From the NCBI GenBank assembly GCA_036403815.1, contig DASWQH010000080.1, positions 1-64,000 on the forward strand: DNA of 64,000 nt, read 5' to 3'. Each line of letters begins with the position of its first letter. Within the stretch, counting starts at the first letter, position 1. Shown here piece by piece: positions 15,929 to 25,162 of the stretch. The notes under the pieces were generated by a model. That model was not told the origin of the DNA and made no database searches. It saw nothing but the letters and a program-made list of their open reading frames with translations. The DNA comes from JACVRN01 sp036403815 (GTDB lineage: Bacteria > Acidobacteriota > Blastocatellia > Pyrinomonadales > Pyrinomonadaceae). The translations under genes were made by a program, and so were the position numbers.

Positions 15929-16714
15929 CTACAACTGGAAGTTATAAGTAATCACGCCTGTAACTTTGACGGGCTGCCCCGAAAGCTTAGTGGGCGAGAA
16001 TCGAGCACCATAAGCAGCCTGCACAGCCGAAGCTTGCAATAGGGGCGGGCCGCCGACGGCGCGCGCTGAAATAACGCTGCCGTTTTCGTCAATCGTCACC
16101 TGCACTGTGACAGTGCCGGTCTGGCGCGCAGCCTTGGCGACCGCAGGATACTGCGGCTTGGGAAGACTGATAGCCCTGCCGTTCAAGACGCCGCCGGAGA
16201 TGGGCGCTTTCGGCACAGGCTTCGGCGTCGGCTGCGGCGCTGGCGGCGGTGGCTCACCCACATCTACCGGAGCGCCTCCGCCCCCACCCACAGATGTACC
16301 CGGCCCCGTACCGACACTCGGAGGGCCACCTGCCACGATGACGTTGCGGTCGCCGATTCTAGCGCCTGACACGTCAGGCGGCGGCCCCTTGGTCTCAGTT
16401 TTAATTGTCGTTGGCGCAACTTCAGGGCGCTCGGTCACAGCCTGCGTCACGGTAGAAACCTGGCGGTCTTCGCTGGCAGCTTGCTTGGGCGCTTCCTTCG
16501 GCGCTTCCTTCTGCTTCTCTTCGATAGGCACGGGCGCAACCAGCGTCACCAGCTCAAGATTCTGATTCTCAAGCTGTGCGTCGTACCAGAAGATGCTGCC
16601 GATACCGAGCGCCGTCAAGACCACCGCGTAGAGGGCGATTGTCGCGCCGATAAACGAGCCTTTCCTCGCCAGATCTTCTTTATGCGAAGAAGACTCAACT
16701 AGATTGTCGAACAT
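15929..16714 (-). CDS. tonB: TonB-family energy transducer
   Basis: 261 residues. Cytoplasmic start, membrane helix at about 22-45 (FIGATIALYAVVLTALGIGSIFWY), a long Pro/Gly/Glu-rich periplasmic spacer (65-175), and a C-terminal TonB domain (about 180-261: PKYPAVAKAARQTGTVTVQV-type segment, SARAVGGPPLLQASAVQAA, VKVTGVITYNFQL). It carries energy to outer-membrane receptors. First gene of the leftward tonB-exbB-exbD-exbD group. Confidence 0.92.
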   Translation of the reverse strand: MFDNLVESSSHKEDLARKGSFIGATIALYAVVLTALGIGSIFWYDAQLENQNLELVTLVAPVPIEEKQKEAPKEAPKQAASEDRQVSTVTQAVTERPEVAPTTIKTETKGPPPDVSGARIGDRNVIVAGGPPSVGTGPGTSVGGGGGAPVDVGEPPPPAPQPTPKPVPKAPISGGVLNGRAISLPKPQYPAVAKAARQTGTVTVQVTIDENGSVISARAVGGPPLLQASAVQAAYGARFSPTKLSGQPVKVTGVITYNFQL

Positions 16715-17159
16715 AAAAAGTGTTCCTCCCTCGATTCCGGTGCCAACTGGATCAGGGGTGCGAAATCAAAAGACCTGATGACTTCAAAAATCGCGCATGC
16801 GAAAATTTAAATCGGCCCGCTTGATGACAAATTTAGTGCAAGAGGTGGAGGAGGTTCGCGGCGGCCTTTCTTGAAGCTCTTTGATTGAGCCTCAAAGTCT
16901 ACCCTCTGGCCGCTGTGCGGGGAAAAACAAATCGGTCGCAAACCGGCCACTAAACATAGACCACCGCGCCTGCACAGCCCCCTTCACAAAGGATGAAACG
17001 CGGGCGCGTCTAAGTAGATATTTAATTGGCCAGCAACGAGCGCAGTCTATGCCGCACTGCCACGTAAAGTCAAGCGCAAAATCGGTTACAAAGTGGTTGC
17101 GAAAATAAAATCTTTAACACGATGCGCAATGATTACGGCCTGAGGGCTTTCTGAAAGCG
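16715..17159. other. Intergenic region upstream of tonB
   Basis: About 445 bases without a convincing gene between tonB and secF (both leftward). A possible minus-strand promoter is TTGACT (17068-17073), 18 bases, TAGACT (17044-17049); the -10 is weak. No repeat or RNA family is recognised. Confidence 0.35.
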
Positions 17160-18293
17160 CTAGCTGCGCGCTGCGCCTTGAGGCGCGCCCGCCACACCGC
17201 CGCCGCCGCTGCCCTGTGTGCCGCGATCGGCACGCGCCGCTGCCGCTGAAGGCTTTGAGCCTCGCGCGCCCCCGGTCTGTCTGGCCGTAGCAGGATGAGC
17301 GCTCGTGCGTCCCTTATCGAGCCGCTCCTGCCACCAGACCATGATCGGACTGGCAACGGCGATGGACGAATAAGTTCCGAAGACTATGCCTATGAGAAGC
17401 GCGAGCGAGAAGCCGCGCAGGACTTCGCCGCCGAAGATCACCATGGCGAGGACGGATAGAAAGACAAGCCCGGAGGTGATGACGGTGCGCGACAATGTCT
17501 GATTGATAGCGTCGTTCGTAATCTTGTAGAGCGATTCGCGGCGATGCAGCCGCAGATTTTCGCGTATGCGGTCGAAGACGACGATGGTGTCGTTGACGGA
17601 AAAGCCTACGAGCGTCAGCAGAGCCGCGATGACCGTCAGGCTTATCTCCCACTGAAAGATGGAGAAGAAGCCGAGCGTGACCAATACGTCGTGGAAGACG
17701 GCGATGACGGCTGCCGCTCCGTAACTCCACTCGAAGCGAAAGCCTATGTAGGCGAGAATTCCTATGAGAGCCAGAAGCGTGACGGCGACCGCCTGATTGC
17801 GTAGCTGCTGTCCCGCCACGGGGCCAACCTGATCCGTGCCTTCAATCTTGAATGCACCCTGCGGGTCTGAATTAAAGTCCTTGTCCTGCGGAACCTCTGG
17901 GCCGAAAGTTAGCAGCGCTTTTCTGACCCTCTCGCGCCCTACGTCAACCTGTGCCTTTGATTCGTCGCCGGTCGCCGCCACGTTCTGAAGCGGCAGTCTA
18001 ATCAACGCTTCGTCCGGTTTATTCGCATCCAACTGGATGACGGCGTCATGGATTCCCTGCGCGGCAATGGCGCTGCGTATCTGTTCGTCCGCAGGCCGCT
18101 GGCGAAACTTGACCGTGACGACCGTGCCGCCCTTGAAGTCAACGCCGAGGTTGAAGGCTTCCGTGCCTCCCGGCACCGCCTGCCGAATGATGGCAGACCC
18201 CAGCCCGATTAGCATTATCAAGGTTGAAATAGTGATGAAGATGCGGCGGTCAGCCAGCCAATCGATGCGAACGTCTTTGAAAAATTGAATCAT
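17160..18293 (-). CDS. secF: Protein translocase subunit SecF
   Basis: 377 residues. N-terminal helix (FITISTLIMLIGLGSAIIRQ), the periplasmic P1-type domain with FNLGVDFKGGTVVTV, then five membrane helices. SWSYGAAAV-type and VGFSVNDTIVVFDRIRENLR segments are the SecF signature. SecDF uses the proton gradient to help pull secreted proteins out of SecYEG. The C-terminal 45 residues form an unusual Ala/Gly-rich tail. It lies downstream of secD, separated only by heptamer hairpin locus E. Confidence 0.95.
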   Translation of the reverse strand: MIQFFKDVRIDWLADRRIFITISTLIMLIGLGSAIIRQAVPGGTEAFNLGVDFKGGTVVTVKFRQRPADEQIRSAIAAQGIHDAVIQLDANKPDEALIRLPLQNVAATGDESKAQVDVGRERVRKALLTFGPEVPQDKDFNSDPQGAFKIEGTDQVGPVAGQQLRNQAVAVTLLALIGILAYIGFRFEWSYGAAAVIAVFHDVLVTLGFFSIFQWEISLTVIAALLTLVGFSVNDTIVVFDRIRENLRLHRRESLYKITNDAINQTLSRTVITSGLVFLSVLAMVIFGGEVLRGFSLALLIGIVFGTYSSIAVASPIMVWWQERLDKGRTSAHPATARQTGGARGSKPSAAAARADRGTQGSGGGGVAGAPQGAARS

Positions 18294-18300
18294 GATTATT

Positions 18301-18375
18301 AGCTATCAGCTATCAGCTATCAGCTATCAGCAAAAGCAATGAAGCTGAATGCTGATGGCTGAATGCTGACGGCTT
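18301..18375. repeat. Heptamer-repeat hairpin, locus E
   Basis: Four perfect AGCTATC units (18301-18328), a short spacer, then GCTGAAT, GCTGATG, GCTGAAT, GCTGACG (18344-18371). The arms share the TCAGC/GCTGA register but differ at three positions of each unit. It fills almost the whole secD-secF gap. Confidence 0.85.
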
Positions 18376-18377
18376 CG

Positions 18378-20090
18378 TTAAATGCTGAGCGACTCCACTC
18401 GATGCCCTTTGCGATTGAGGAGCCAGATAAAGATCGTGCGCGAGACGTAGACAGCCGAGAAGAGGTTGCAAATCAGACCGAGCACGAGCGTGACGGCGAA
18501 GCCGCGAATCGGGCCTGTGCCGAACACGAAAAGAAAGAGCGACGAGATGATGGTCGTCACGTGCGTGTCAATGATGGTCACAAAGGCGCGCGCAAACCCC
18601 TGCTCCACAGCCGACGGAATGGTCTTGCCCGTGCGCAGCTCTTCACGTATGCGCTCGAAGATTAGAACGTTCGAGTCCACGGCCATGCCTATGGTCAGGA
18701 TGATGCCCGCGATGCCGGGCAGCGTCAGCGTCGCCCTGAAGATGACCAGCCCTGCGACCGTCAGAATCAGGTTCAAAATGAGCGCGACCACAGCGTTCAC
18801 GCCTGAGCCGCGATAGTAGAAGAGCATGAAGGCGATGACCAGTGCCAGACCCACGAGCGACGACTTCACGCCTGCACGAATCGAGTCAGCGCCGAGGCTT
18901 GGGCCGACCGTGCGCTCTTCCTGATAAGTAATGCGCGCCGGAAGCGCGCCGGAGCGGAGCGTGAGCGCAAGGTCTTCGGCAGACTGCTTGGTAAAGCGTC
19001 CGCTAATCTCGCCCGAATCCGTAATCTGCGATTTGATGTAGGCGATGGATTTGACCTCTGCTCCCTGCCCGGTATCCAAAACCACGCCCATGTATTCGTT
19101 GATGCTCTTTCCAGTCCAATCACCGAACTTCTGCGCCCCCGTGGGCTTCAGGGAAAACTGTATTTGATAATCATCCGAGCCTGCGCGCGAAGTGACGGCC
19201 TGAGCATTGCGAAGCTCTTCGCCTTTGACAATCGGCGGATATTCTACAACCACGAAGCTCTTGGGCTTCTGCGCAGCAGGAGTCGTGTCGGCTTGCCCGT
19301 TGGCAGTCGTAGGCTCGTCGCGCTCGCTATATGGCAGCACTTTCCGTGTAGGGGATTCCTGGCCGCCGATTGAGGCCAGAGCCTCTTCGCGTGTCGCATA
19401 CTTCTGCACGGGCGCTGGACTCGGAGGGCTGACAACGTGAACCATCTCAAGGCGAGACTCGCCGATGAGAAGTTGCTTGATGCGCTCAGGGTCGTTAATG
19501 CCCGGCATCTGTAGAAGAATCTGATTCGAGCCGGGCGCGCCGTGCGTCTGCAAGGTCGGCTCGGTGACGCCGAAAGCGTTGATGCGGCTGTCTATGATTT
19601 TCAGAGACTGGTCAACAGCCTGCTGTGCAAGAATGCGCTGCTGCGCGGCTGGCAAAGTCCATGTAATGACGCTGCCGGATTCCGATTCAGTCCAATCGCT
19701 CAGACCAATCTTCTTTTGAACAGCGTCGCGCACCTGCTGGTTCTTGGAAGCATCGCCCGTGTCCAGAATAATTCTATAATTCTTGTTGGCGGCTTCGGGG
19801 CGTACCTCTTTGACGGGCAGCCCTGCATCTTTGGCCGACTGCTGCGCCGCGACAGCGCTATCCTCCGTCAGCCGTTTCAGATACTCGTCCGTCTGAACCT
19901 GCATGACCAGATGCGAGCCGCCTCTGAGGTCAAGGCCGAGGTGAATGTTTTCCTGTAAGGTATTTTTGATTCCGTTCCAGGTGAAATCCTGTCGCGTGGG
20001 CTTGCGTCGCGGCCCGATGACGATATAGATGGCAGCGAGCGTCACCAGAAGGATAATGATGGTGCGTTGCAGAAGGTTTCTCTTCTTCAT
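18378..20090 (-). CDS. secD: Protein translocase subunit SecD
   Basis: 570 residues. N-terminal membrane helix, HLGLDLRGGSHLVMQV (P1 head start), LDTGQGAEVKSIAYI-type region, then five membrane helices with GAEVLRGF-like and LTIGMAVDSNVLIFERIREELR, the SecD signature. It works with SecF and YajC to drive late steps of Sec export. Overall order here is yajC-secD-secF reading leftward, the common bacterial arrangement, downstream of tgt. Confidence 0.95.
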   Translation of the reverse strand: MKKRNLLQRTIIILLVTLAAIYIVIGPRRKPTRQDFTWNGIKNTLQENIHLGLDLRGGSHLVMQVQTDEYLKRLTEDSAVAAQQSAKDAGLPVKEVRPEAANKNYRIILDTGDASKNQQVRDAVQKKIGLSDWTESESGSVITWTLPAAQQRILAQQAVDQSLKIIDSRINAFGVTEPTLQTHGAPGSNQILLQMPGINDPERIKQLLIGESRLEMVHVVSPPSPAPVQKYATREEALASIGGQESPTRKVLPYSERDEPTTANGQADTTPAAQKPKSFVVVEYPPIVKGEELRNAQAVTSRAGSDDYQIQFSLKPTGAQKFGDWTGKSINEYMGVVLDTGQGAEVKSIAYIKSQITDSGEISGRFTKQSAEDLALTLRSGALPARITYQEERTVGPSLGADSIRAGVKSSLVGLALVIAFMLFYYRGSGVNAVVALILNLILTVAGLVIFRATLTLPGIAGIILTIGMAVDSNVLIFERIREELRTGKTIPSAVEQGFARAFVTIIDTHVTTIISSLFLFVFGTGPIRGFAVTLVLGLICNLFSAVYVSRTIFIWLLNRKGHRVESLSI

Positions 20091-20094
20091 AAAA

Positions 20095-20172
20095 CAGCTT
20101 TCAGCTATCAGCTACCAGCTTTCAGCTTAAAGCCTCTATCAGGCTGACTGCTGAAAGCTGCTGGCTGACGGC
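20095..20172. repeat. Heptamer-repeat hairpin, locus F
   Basis: CAGCTTT, CAGCTAT, CAGCTAC, CAGCTTT, CAGCTTA (20095-20129), a loop, then GGCTGAC, TGCTGAA, AGCTGCT, GGCTGAC, GGCTTTC. It fills the yajC-secD gap. Its unit resembles that of locus E, suggesting local copying within this operon. Confidence 0.8.
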
Positions 20173-20176
20173 TTTC

Positions 20177-20485
20177 CTACTTTTTCTCTTCTTCCTTCTC
20201 CAGCCCGGCGACCGCCGAGCGTGCGATTTCGAGCATGGACTTGTCGGCACTGCGCAGGATTAAACTGGTTTCGCGCACGCTCTGGATTGTGCCGATGACG
20301 CCGCCCGTAGTAACGATGCGGTCTCCGGCCTTAAGGTTTGCGATAACTTCCTGAAGCTCGCGCTGGCGGCGTCTTTGCGGCAGGATAATCAGCACGTAGA
20401 AGACACCGAAGATTAGAACCAACGGCAGAAACTGTATTAGAGAACTGCCTGCGCCGCCTTGAAAGAAGATGAAAAGTAACGTCAT
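20177..20485 (-). CDS. yajC: Preprotein translocase subunit YajC
   Basis: 102 residues from the ATG at 20485 (a longer frame to 20572 lacks homology). One membrane helix (LIQFLPLVLIFGVFYVLIILPQ), then RRRQRELQEVIANLKAGDRIVTTGGVIGTI, the family hallmark. It associates with SecDF. A run of A residues precedes the start and no strong ribosome site is seen. It is followed by secD after heptamer locus F. Confidence 0.93.
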   Translation of the reverse strand: MTLLFIFFQGGAGSSLIQFLPLVLIFGVFYVLIILPQRRRQRELQEVIANLKAGDRIVTTGGVIGTIQSVRETSLILRSADKSMLEIARSAVAGLEKEEEKK

Positions 20486-20600
20486 GTCTTTTTTTTTAGT
20501 ATTTGGGGAATGAAAATTCCGGCAAGCACGCGCGCCGGTACTGAGGCCAGTCAACTCATGCGTGGCTCTCATATGTCAGCCCACGCGCACCTACCCAAAA

Positions 20601-21782
20601 CTACTCAACTCCGGAGTTGACTCCCTCTAGGAACTCCCGCCGAAATCGCGTGAAATCGCCAGAACGGATAGATTGCCTCACGCGTCGCATAGTGTCAAGG
20701 AAGAACGCAAGGTTATGGTGGGTCAAAAGAATACTGGCGAGCATCTCGCCCGTCTGGTATAGATGGCGAAGGTAGGCGCGCGTGTGGCGGCGACAGACCG
20801 AGCACTCGCAATTTTCATCCAAGGGGCGCGTATCCTGCACCCACCGCGCGTTCTTGATGTTCAGCTTACCCTTAGAGGTGAAAGCCTGCCCCGTTCGCCC
20901 GTTGCGTGTGGGCAGTACGCAGTCGAACATGTCCACGCCTCGCGCCACAGCCTCTATCAAATCTTCAGGCGTGCCCACGCCCATAAGGTAGCGTGGACGG
21001 TCTTCAGGCATACGCGGCGCAAGCTGTTCAATCACCTCGTACATCAAGCCTTTCTCTTCGCCGACGCTCAAGCCGCCGATGGCGTAGCCGTCAAATCCAA
21101 TCTCGACGGTTCTTTCCAGGCTCTCTCGTCTAAGATTAAGATGCGCCGCGCCCTGAACGATGCCGAAAAGAGCCTGCGCGCCCGTCAGGCCGCTCAAAGG
21201 CTCAGTCCTCCCTGTGTCCAGCCCTTCGCGCTGTAAATTGTCAAACGCCTCACGGGAGCGACGCGCCCAGCGCGCAGTCAACTCCATGCTCGTGCGTGCC
21301 GTATCAAGCGTAGCCTCTCCCGGCGCACACTCGTCGAAGACCATCACTATATCCGAGCCGAGCGCGGCCTGAACTTCCATAGAGACTTCAGGCGAGAGAA
21401 AGCGCAGTTGCCCGTCTATGTGCGAGCGAAACTCCGTCCCCTCTTCCGTAATCTTACGGAGCGCGCCAAGGCTCCAGACCTGAAAGCCGCCCGAATCTGT
21501 CAAAAGAGCGCGCGGCCAGCCCATGAATTTATGCAGGCCGCCACAGCCCCGGATTGTTTCGGCTCCGGGGCGCAACCACAGGTGATATGTGTTGCCGAGG
21601 ATAATGCGCGCGTCCAGCTCTTCAGATTCAAGCGCTTCAAAACGCGTTCCCTTAACCGTCCCGGCTGTGCCGACCGGCATGAAGACGGGCGTTTCGATTA
21701 CCCCGCGACGAGTTCTCAACACGCCTGTGCGCGCCTCGCCCTCGCGCGCGCTTGTTTCAAAACGGATTGACTGCTCGTTCAT
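20601..21782 (-). CDS. tgt: tRNA-guanine (queuine) transglycosylase
   Basis: 393 residues. TDSGGFQVWSLG holds the active-site Asp of the base-exchange pocket, FDCVLPTRNGRTGQAF the nucleophile Asp region, and CECSVCRRHTRAYLRHL with the later His the structural zinc site. It replaces G34 of GUN tRNAs with preQ1. It lies head of the yajC-secD-secF group, the order found in many bacteria, and overlaps closely (4 bases apart) with the histidine kinase gene upstream. Confidence 0.96.
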   Translation of the reverse strand: MNEQSIRFETSAREGEARTGVLRTRRGVIETPVFMPVGTAGTVKGTRFEALESEELDARIILGNTYHLWLRPGAETIRGCGGLHKFMGWPRALLTDSGGFQVWSLGALRKITEEGTEFRSHIDGQLRFLSPEVSMEVQAALGSDIVMVFDECAPGEATLDTARTSMELTARWARRSREAFDNLQREGLDTGRTEPLSGLTGAQALFGIVQGAAHLNLRRESLERTVEIGFDGYAIGGLSVGEEKGLMYEVIEQLAPRMPEDRPRYLMGVGTPEDLIEAVARGVDMFDCVLPTRNGRTGQAFTSKGKLNIKNARWVQDTRPLDENCECSVCRRHTRAYLRHLYQTGEMLASILLTHHNLAFFLDTMRRVRQSIRSGDFTRFRREFLEGVNSGVE

Positions 21783-21786
21783 CTGC

Positions 21787-24700
21787 TTAGTGAAGAGTTT
21801 GACGCGGGCGAGCGGGTTGCGGGTTTGCTTTTTCGCTGCTCGGCTGCAAGTCGCCTTCGTCCTCTACGGCTGGGACGCTAAATCTCTCGACGCTTAAAAT
21901 CGGCAACTGCACCGTAAAGGTCGCGCCATGTCCGTCGCTTCTGGCTTCGACATGCCCGCCGTGAGCTTCGACCAGCTCTTTGACGAGCGCAAGGCCGATG
22001 CCAAGACCTCCGTGCCTTCGCCTTGAGGAAGCATCGGCCTGCCGGAAGCGATCAAAAACGTATGGAAGAAAATCGCGCGGGATGCCTTCGCCCGTATCAG
22101 AGACTTCTATGACAATCCATCGCATAGCATCATGCGCGTCATCGTCTATGAGAATGCCCGCGGAGTCTATCAGGCGAGAGCGTACATAGATGCTGCCTTC
22201 TTCGGGCGTAAACTTGATGGCGTTGTTCAGTAGATTCGAGAGCACCTGTTGAATGCGCTGAGAATCTGCAAGCGTCTGCGGCAGTCGCTCGTCCAGTTTA
22301 ACCTCAAGCTGCTGGCGGCGTTGCGAGACCATCTGCCTGACTGCCTGCACTGCTTCCGTGATGGCTTCATTGATGTCACAGGGTCTTCGCTCCAGATTCA
22401 GCCCGCGCCGCTGTATGCGCGAAAGGTCTAGCAGGTCGGAGATTAGCTGCGTGAGCGAGGTTGTGGAATTACGTATGACCTCTATGCCGTCCGAGAACTC
22501 TTCGTCGGTCTCGACAAGCTCGTTTTCGGCCAGTAGCTCGACCCATCCCTTGATAGCCGTCAGCGGCGTACGCAACTCATGCGAGAGTGTCGCCAGGAAT
22601 TCGTCCTTGAGACGGTTGGCCTCGCGTAGCTCCGTAATCAGCCGCGCGTTTTCGAGCATCGAGCCGACCTGTGTGGCGACAGCCGTCAGCAGGTCAACGT
22701 CGTCTTCAGCCCAGCGACGGAACCTGCGCGTCTGGTGCGCGCTCAGCATTCCTATGACGCGCCCCTGATGAATGATTGGAACGGCGGCGATGCTCTTTAT
22801 ATTGTATCTCTGAAGCACATCTTCAAACCCGACCGCAAGCTGATTCGCCAGCATGTCCGTGATGACGAGCGGCTGCCTGTGAGTTTTAATCCAGTAGGGA
22901 ATGGGCGTGCGCTCCTTTACCTCTGCATCACCCGCTATGGGCGCAACTCCCTTGCGGCACCATTCGCCGAAATAGTCCGCGCGCTCGTCGTCTGCAAAGA
23001 GCATGGCGACGCAGCGATCCGCATCCAGGATTTCGCCTACGCGCCCGACTACGACGCCTATGGAATCTTTAGGGTCGGTCGCACGCTGCAAGATAAGCAG
23101 CAGCCGGTTGACGATAGCTTCGCGCTCGGCCTGCGCTTGAATGGTCTTGAAGAGTCGCGCGTTGGCGATTGTCTCTGCGGCCTGCGCTGCGAAGATTTCC
23201 AGCAGCCGCATATCACGCTCGCGAAATCCTCCCGGACGATTCGCTACATAGATAAAGCCTATCAGCTCGCGCTTGATTCTCATCGGCACGCTCAAGGCCG
23301 AGCGTATGCCGTACTTCGTGACAAAGTCCGAATTAAAGTGCCCGTCATTTGTGGGATCGTTAGAGAAGAAGGGTTCGCCTGTCTGGTGTATATAAAGAGT
23401 CTCGCCCTCTTGATTGAGCTTGAAGCGAAACTCTTTCGTCAATTCGGCAGGCGTGTTGTAGCCGGGAGCTTCAGCTCGCACAACGCCCTGGCGTCGATCA
23501 TAAGTTGCAATCAGGCACATCTCGCCGCCGACCAGTTGCGCTATGGATTCGGCCAGTTGGCCGTAGATTTCCGACGTGTCGGTCAAGGTCGAGAAGACGC
23601 GCGAGATTTTGTAAAGCCCTTCAAGCTCTTCGCTGCGGCGGCGGCTGACGGCATACAGCCGCGCGTTCGTCAGCGCCACGGAAATCTCTCTGGCGACGGT
23701 GCCGAGCAGTTTCAAATCATCCTCAGTCCACTCTCGCGCACCCGAAAGGTCGTGCAACTCTACCAGCCCGCGCGGCACGCCCGATGTGAAGACGGGCGCG
23801 GCCAGAACGGAGCGCACGCCCAGCAGCTCATAGAGGCTGCGCAGCTCGCCTTCCTCAATTTCGCAGATGTCTGAAACGGCCACTGGCTCACCCGCCGTGA
23901 GCACTCGGCGCGCGTAGGCGCTTGCCATCAGCGGCACACGATGACCGCGCATCGAAGCCACCTGTGGATGCGCCAGGAATTCGTAATCGACCAGCGCGTA
24001 GCTCTCTTCGTAGTTGTTAAAGAGACTGATGTGGCAACGGTCTGCACGAAGCGCACGGCCAAGATCGTCAACCGTGTCTTGCAGTACGCTTGATGGGTCA
24101 AGCGAGCTTGAGAGACGCAAGGCTATGCGCGCGGCCAGCTCTTCGCGCTGAGCAGCCGCCTCCATCTCGCGCGAGTGCCGTGTGGCTTCTTCGAGCAGCA
24201 ATACTTTTTCGATGGCGATTGCCAGAGGCGCAGCCAGTCGCTCAAGCGCCAGAAGATGTTTGCGCTTGAAGGCTTCGGGGGTGCGGCTCGTCAGGTTCAG
24301 GCTGCCGATGGCGCGACGCATGGAAAAGAGCGGGCAGCAGACGGAAGAACGAAAACCTTCTCGCTCAAGGTCTGCGTAAGGATTGAAGCGCTTCTCTTCG
24401 ACCAGGTTGGGGATGACGGCCATCTCGCGGCGCTCAAGCGCAAACTCTGTGACCGAGCCATGAAGGGCTGCGACCGCTCCGACTGCGAGCGATCCCTTGT
24501 GCTCGCCGGAAATCGCAAGGACGCGCAAAGTTTTTCCGTCCTCCACAAGAAGCGCAATCGAGGCGCGATCAAATGGAACGAGAGCGCGCATCTGCTCGGA
24601 TGCCAGACTGAAAACATCGTCAATTGTGCGGCCACTGTTGACGGCGGCGACCACTCGATTGACGACCTCAAGCTGCTCGGTCGCTTCGCGCAGGTAATCG

Positions 24701-25077
24701 AAGAGCGCGCTCATCTCTGCGCTCGTGATGACATCCTGCTCAGCGTCCGGGTTCTTCTCCTGATCCAGATTCCTGACGATGCAGAGAACCGCGCTTTTGC
24801 CATCCCAGCGACAATCCAGTCGCTCTATGCGAACATGAACGGGATGCTCTCCGTTGACGAACAGGGTCGCGCGCTCGTACCTTTCTTCCTCGTCTTTGCC
24901 GTCGAAATGCAGTAGCTCCGAGACCGGAATGTCTTTGACGTTGTAGCAGGTGCGAACGGCCAGAGCCGCGAAGCTGTCGTTGCACGCTTGCACGCGCCAG
25001 CTCCCTTCATCAATCACCAGAGCCGGATCGCTCATGTGCTCGAACAGCTTTACAAAATCTGTGTCGGGATTACTCAT
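21787..25077 (-). CDS. Multi-GAF sensor histidine kinase
   Basis: 1096 residues, no obvious membrane helix, so a cytoplasmic sensor. N-terminal PAS domain (about 8-110), then four GAF domains (about 150-300, 320-475, 495-645, 665-815), HisKA with phospho-acceptor in LSHELRTPLTAIKGW (about 835) and HATPase_c with NLLNNAIKFTPEEG, DTGEGIPRDFLPYVF and GLGIGLALVKELV. It senses small ligands or redox state through its GAFs and phosphorylates an unseen response regulator. No regulator gene is adjacent, so it is an orphan kinase. The gene is followed by tgt after four bases. Confidence 0.93.
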   Translation of the reverse strand: MSNPDTDFVKLFEHMSDPALVIDEGSWRVQACNDSFAALAVRTCYNVKDIPVSELLHFDGKDEEERYERATLFVNGEHPVHVRIERLDCRWDGKSAVLCIVRNLDQEKNPDAEQDVITSAEMSALFDYLREATEQLEVVNRVVAAVNSGRTIDDVFSLASEQMRALVPFDRASIALLVEDGKTLRVLAISGEHKGSLAVGAVAALHGSVTEFALERREMAVIPNLVEEKRFNPYADLEREGFRSSVCCPLFSMRRAIGSLNLTSRTPEAFKRKHLLALERLAAPLAIAIEKVLLLEEATRHSREMEAAAQREELAARIALRLSSSLDPSSVLQDTVDDLGRALRADRCHISLFNNYEESYALVDYEFLAHPQVASMRGHRVPLMASAYARRVLTAGEPVAVSDICEIEEGELRSLYELLGVRSVLAAPVFTSGVPRGLVELHDLSGAREWTEDDLKLLGTVAREISVALTNARLYAVSRRRSEELEGLYKISRVFSTLTDTSEIYGQLAESIAQLVGGEMCLIATYDRRQGVVRAEAPGYNTPAELTKEFRFKLNQEGETLYIHQTGEPFFSNDPTNDGHFNSDFVTKYGIRSALSVPMRIKRELIGFIYVANRPGGFRERDMRLLEIFAAQAAETIANARLFKTIQAQAEREAIVNRLLLILQRATDPKDSIGVVVGRVGEILDADRCVAMLFADDERADYFGEWCRKGVAPIAGDAEVKERTPIPYWIKTHRQPLVITDMLANQLAVGFEDVLQRYNIKSIAAVPIIHQGRVIGMLSAHQTRRFRRWAEDDVDLLTAVATQVGSMLENARLITELREANRLKDEFLATLSHELRTPLTAIKGWVELLAENELVETDEEFSDGIEVIRNSTTSLTQLISDLLDLSRIQRRGLNLERRPCDINEAITEAVQAVRQMVSQRRQQLEVKLDERLPQTLADSQRIQQVLSNLLNNAIKFTPEEGSIYVRSRLIDSAGILIDDDAHDAMRWIVIEVSDTGEGIPRDFLPYVFDRFRQADASSRRRHGGLGIGLALVKELVEAHGGHVEARSDGHGATFTVQLPILSVERFSVPAVEDEGDLQPSSEKANPQPARPRQTLH

Positions 25078-25091
25078 AACAAACTCAGTTG

Positions 25092-25162
25092 CTGGAGTTC
25101 AGAGGTCGAGTCGAAAGCAACTACCAGCCTCTAAGCTCTAGCCCCTGACCTCTTACCTCTCT
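25092..25162. repeat. Heptamer-repeat hairpin, locus G, overlapping the der 3' end
   Basis: Left arm around TGGAGTT, CAGAGGT, CGAGTCG. Right arm CAGCCTC, TAAGCTC, TAGCCCC, TGACCTC, TTACCTC (25125-25159). The right arm is inside der, supplying its last codons and the stop. The arms are partly degenerate. Confidence 0.65.

Noticed and set aside
22735..23874. 379-codon plus-strand frame inside the histidine kinase gene
   Set aside because: Antisense to an unmistakable HisKA/GAF kinase; composition is that of a shadow frame.
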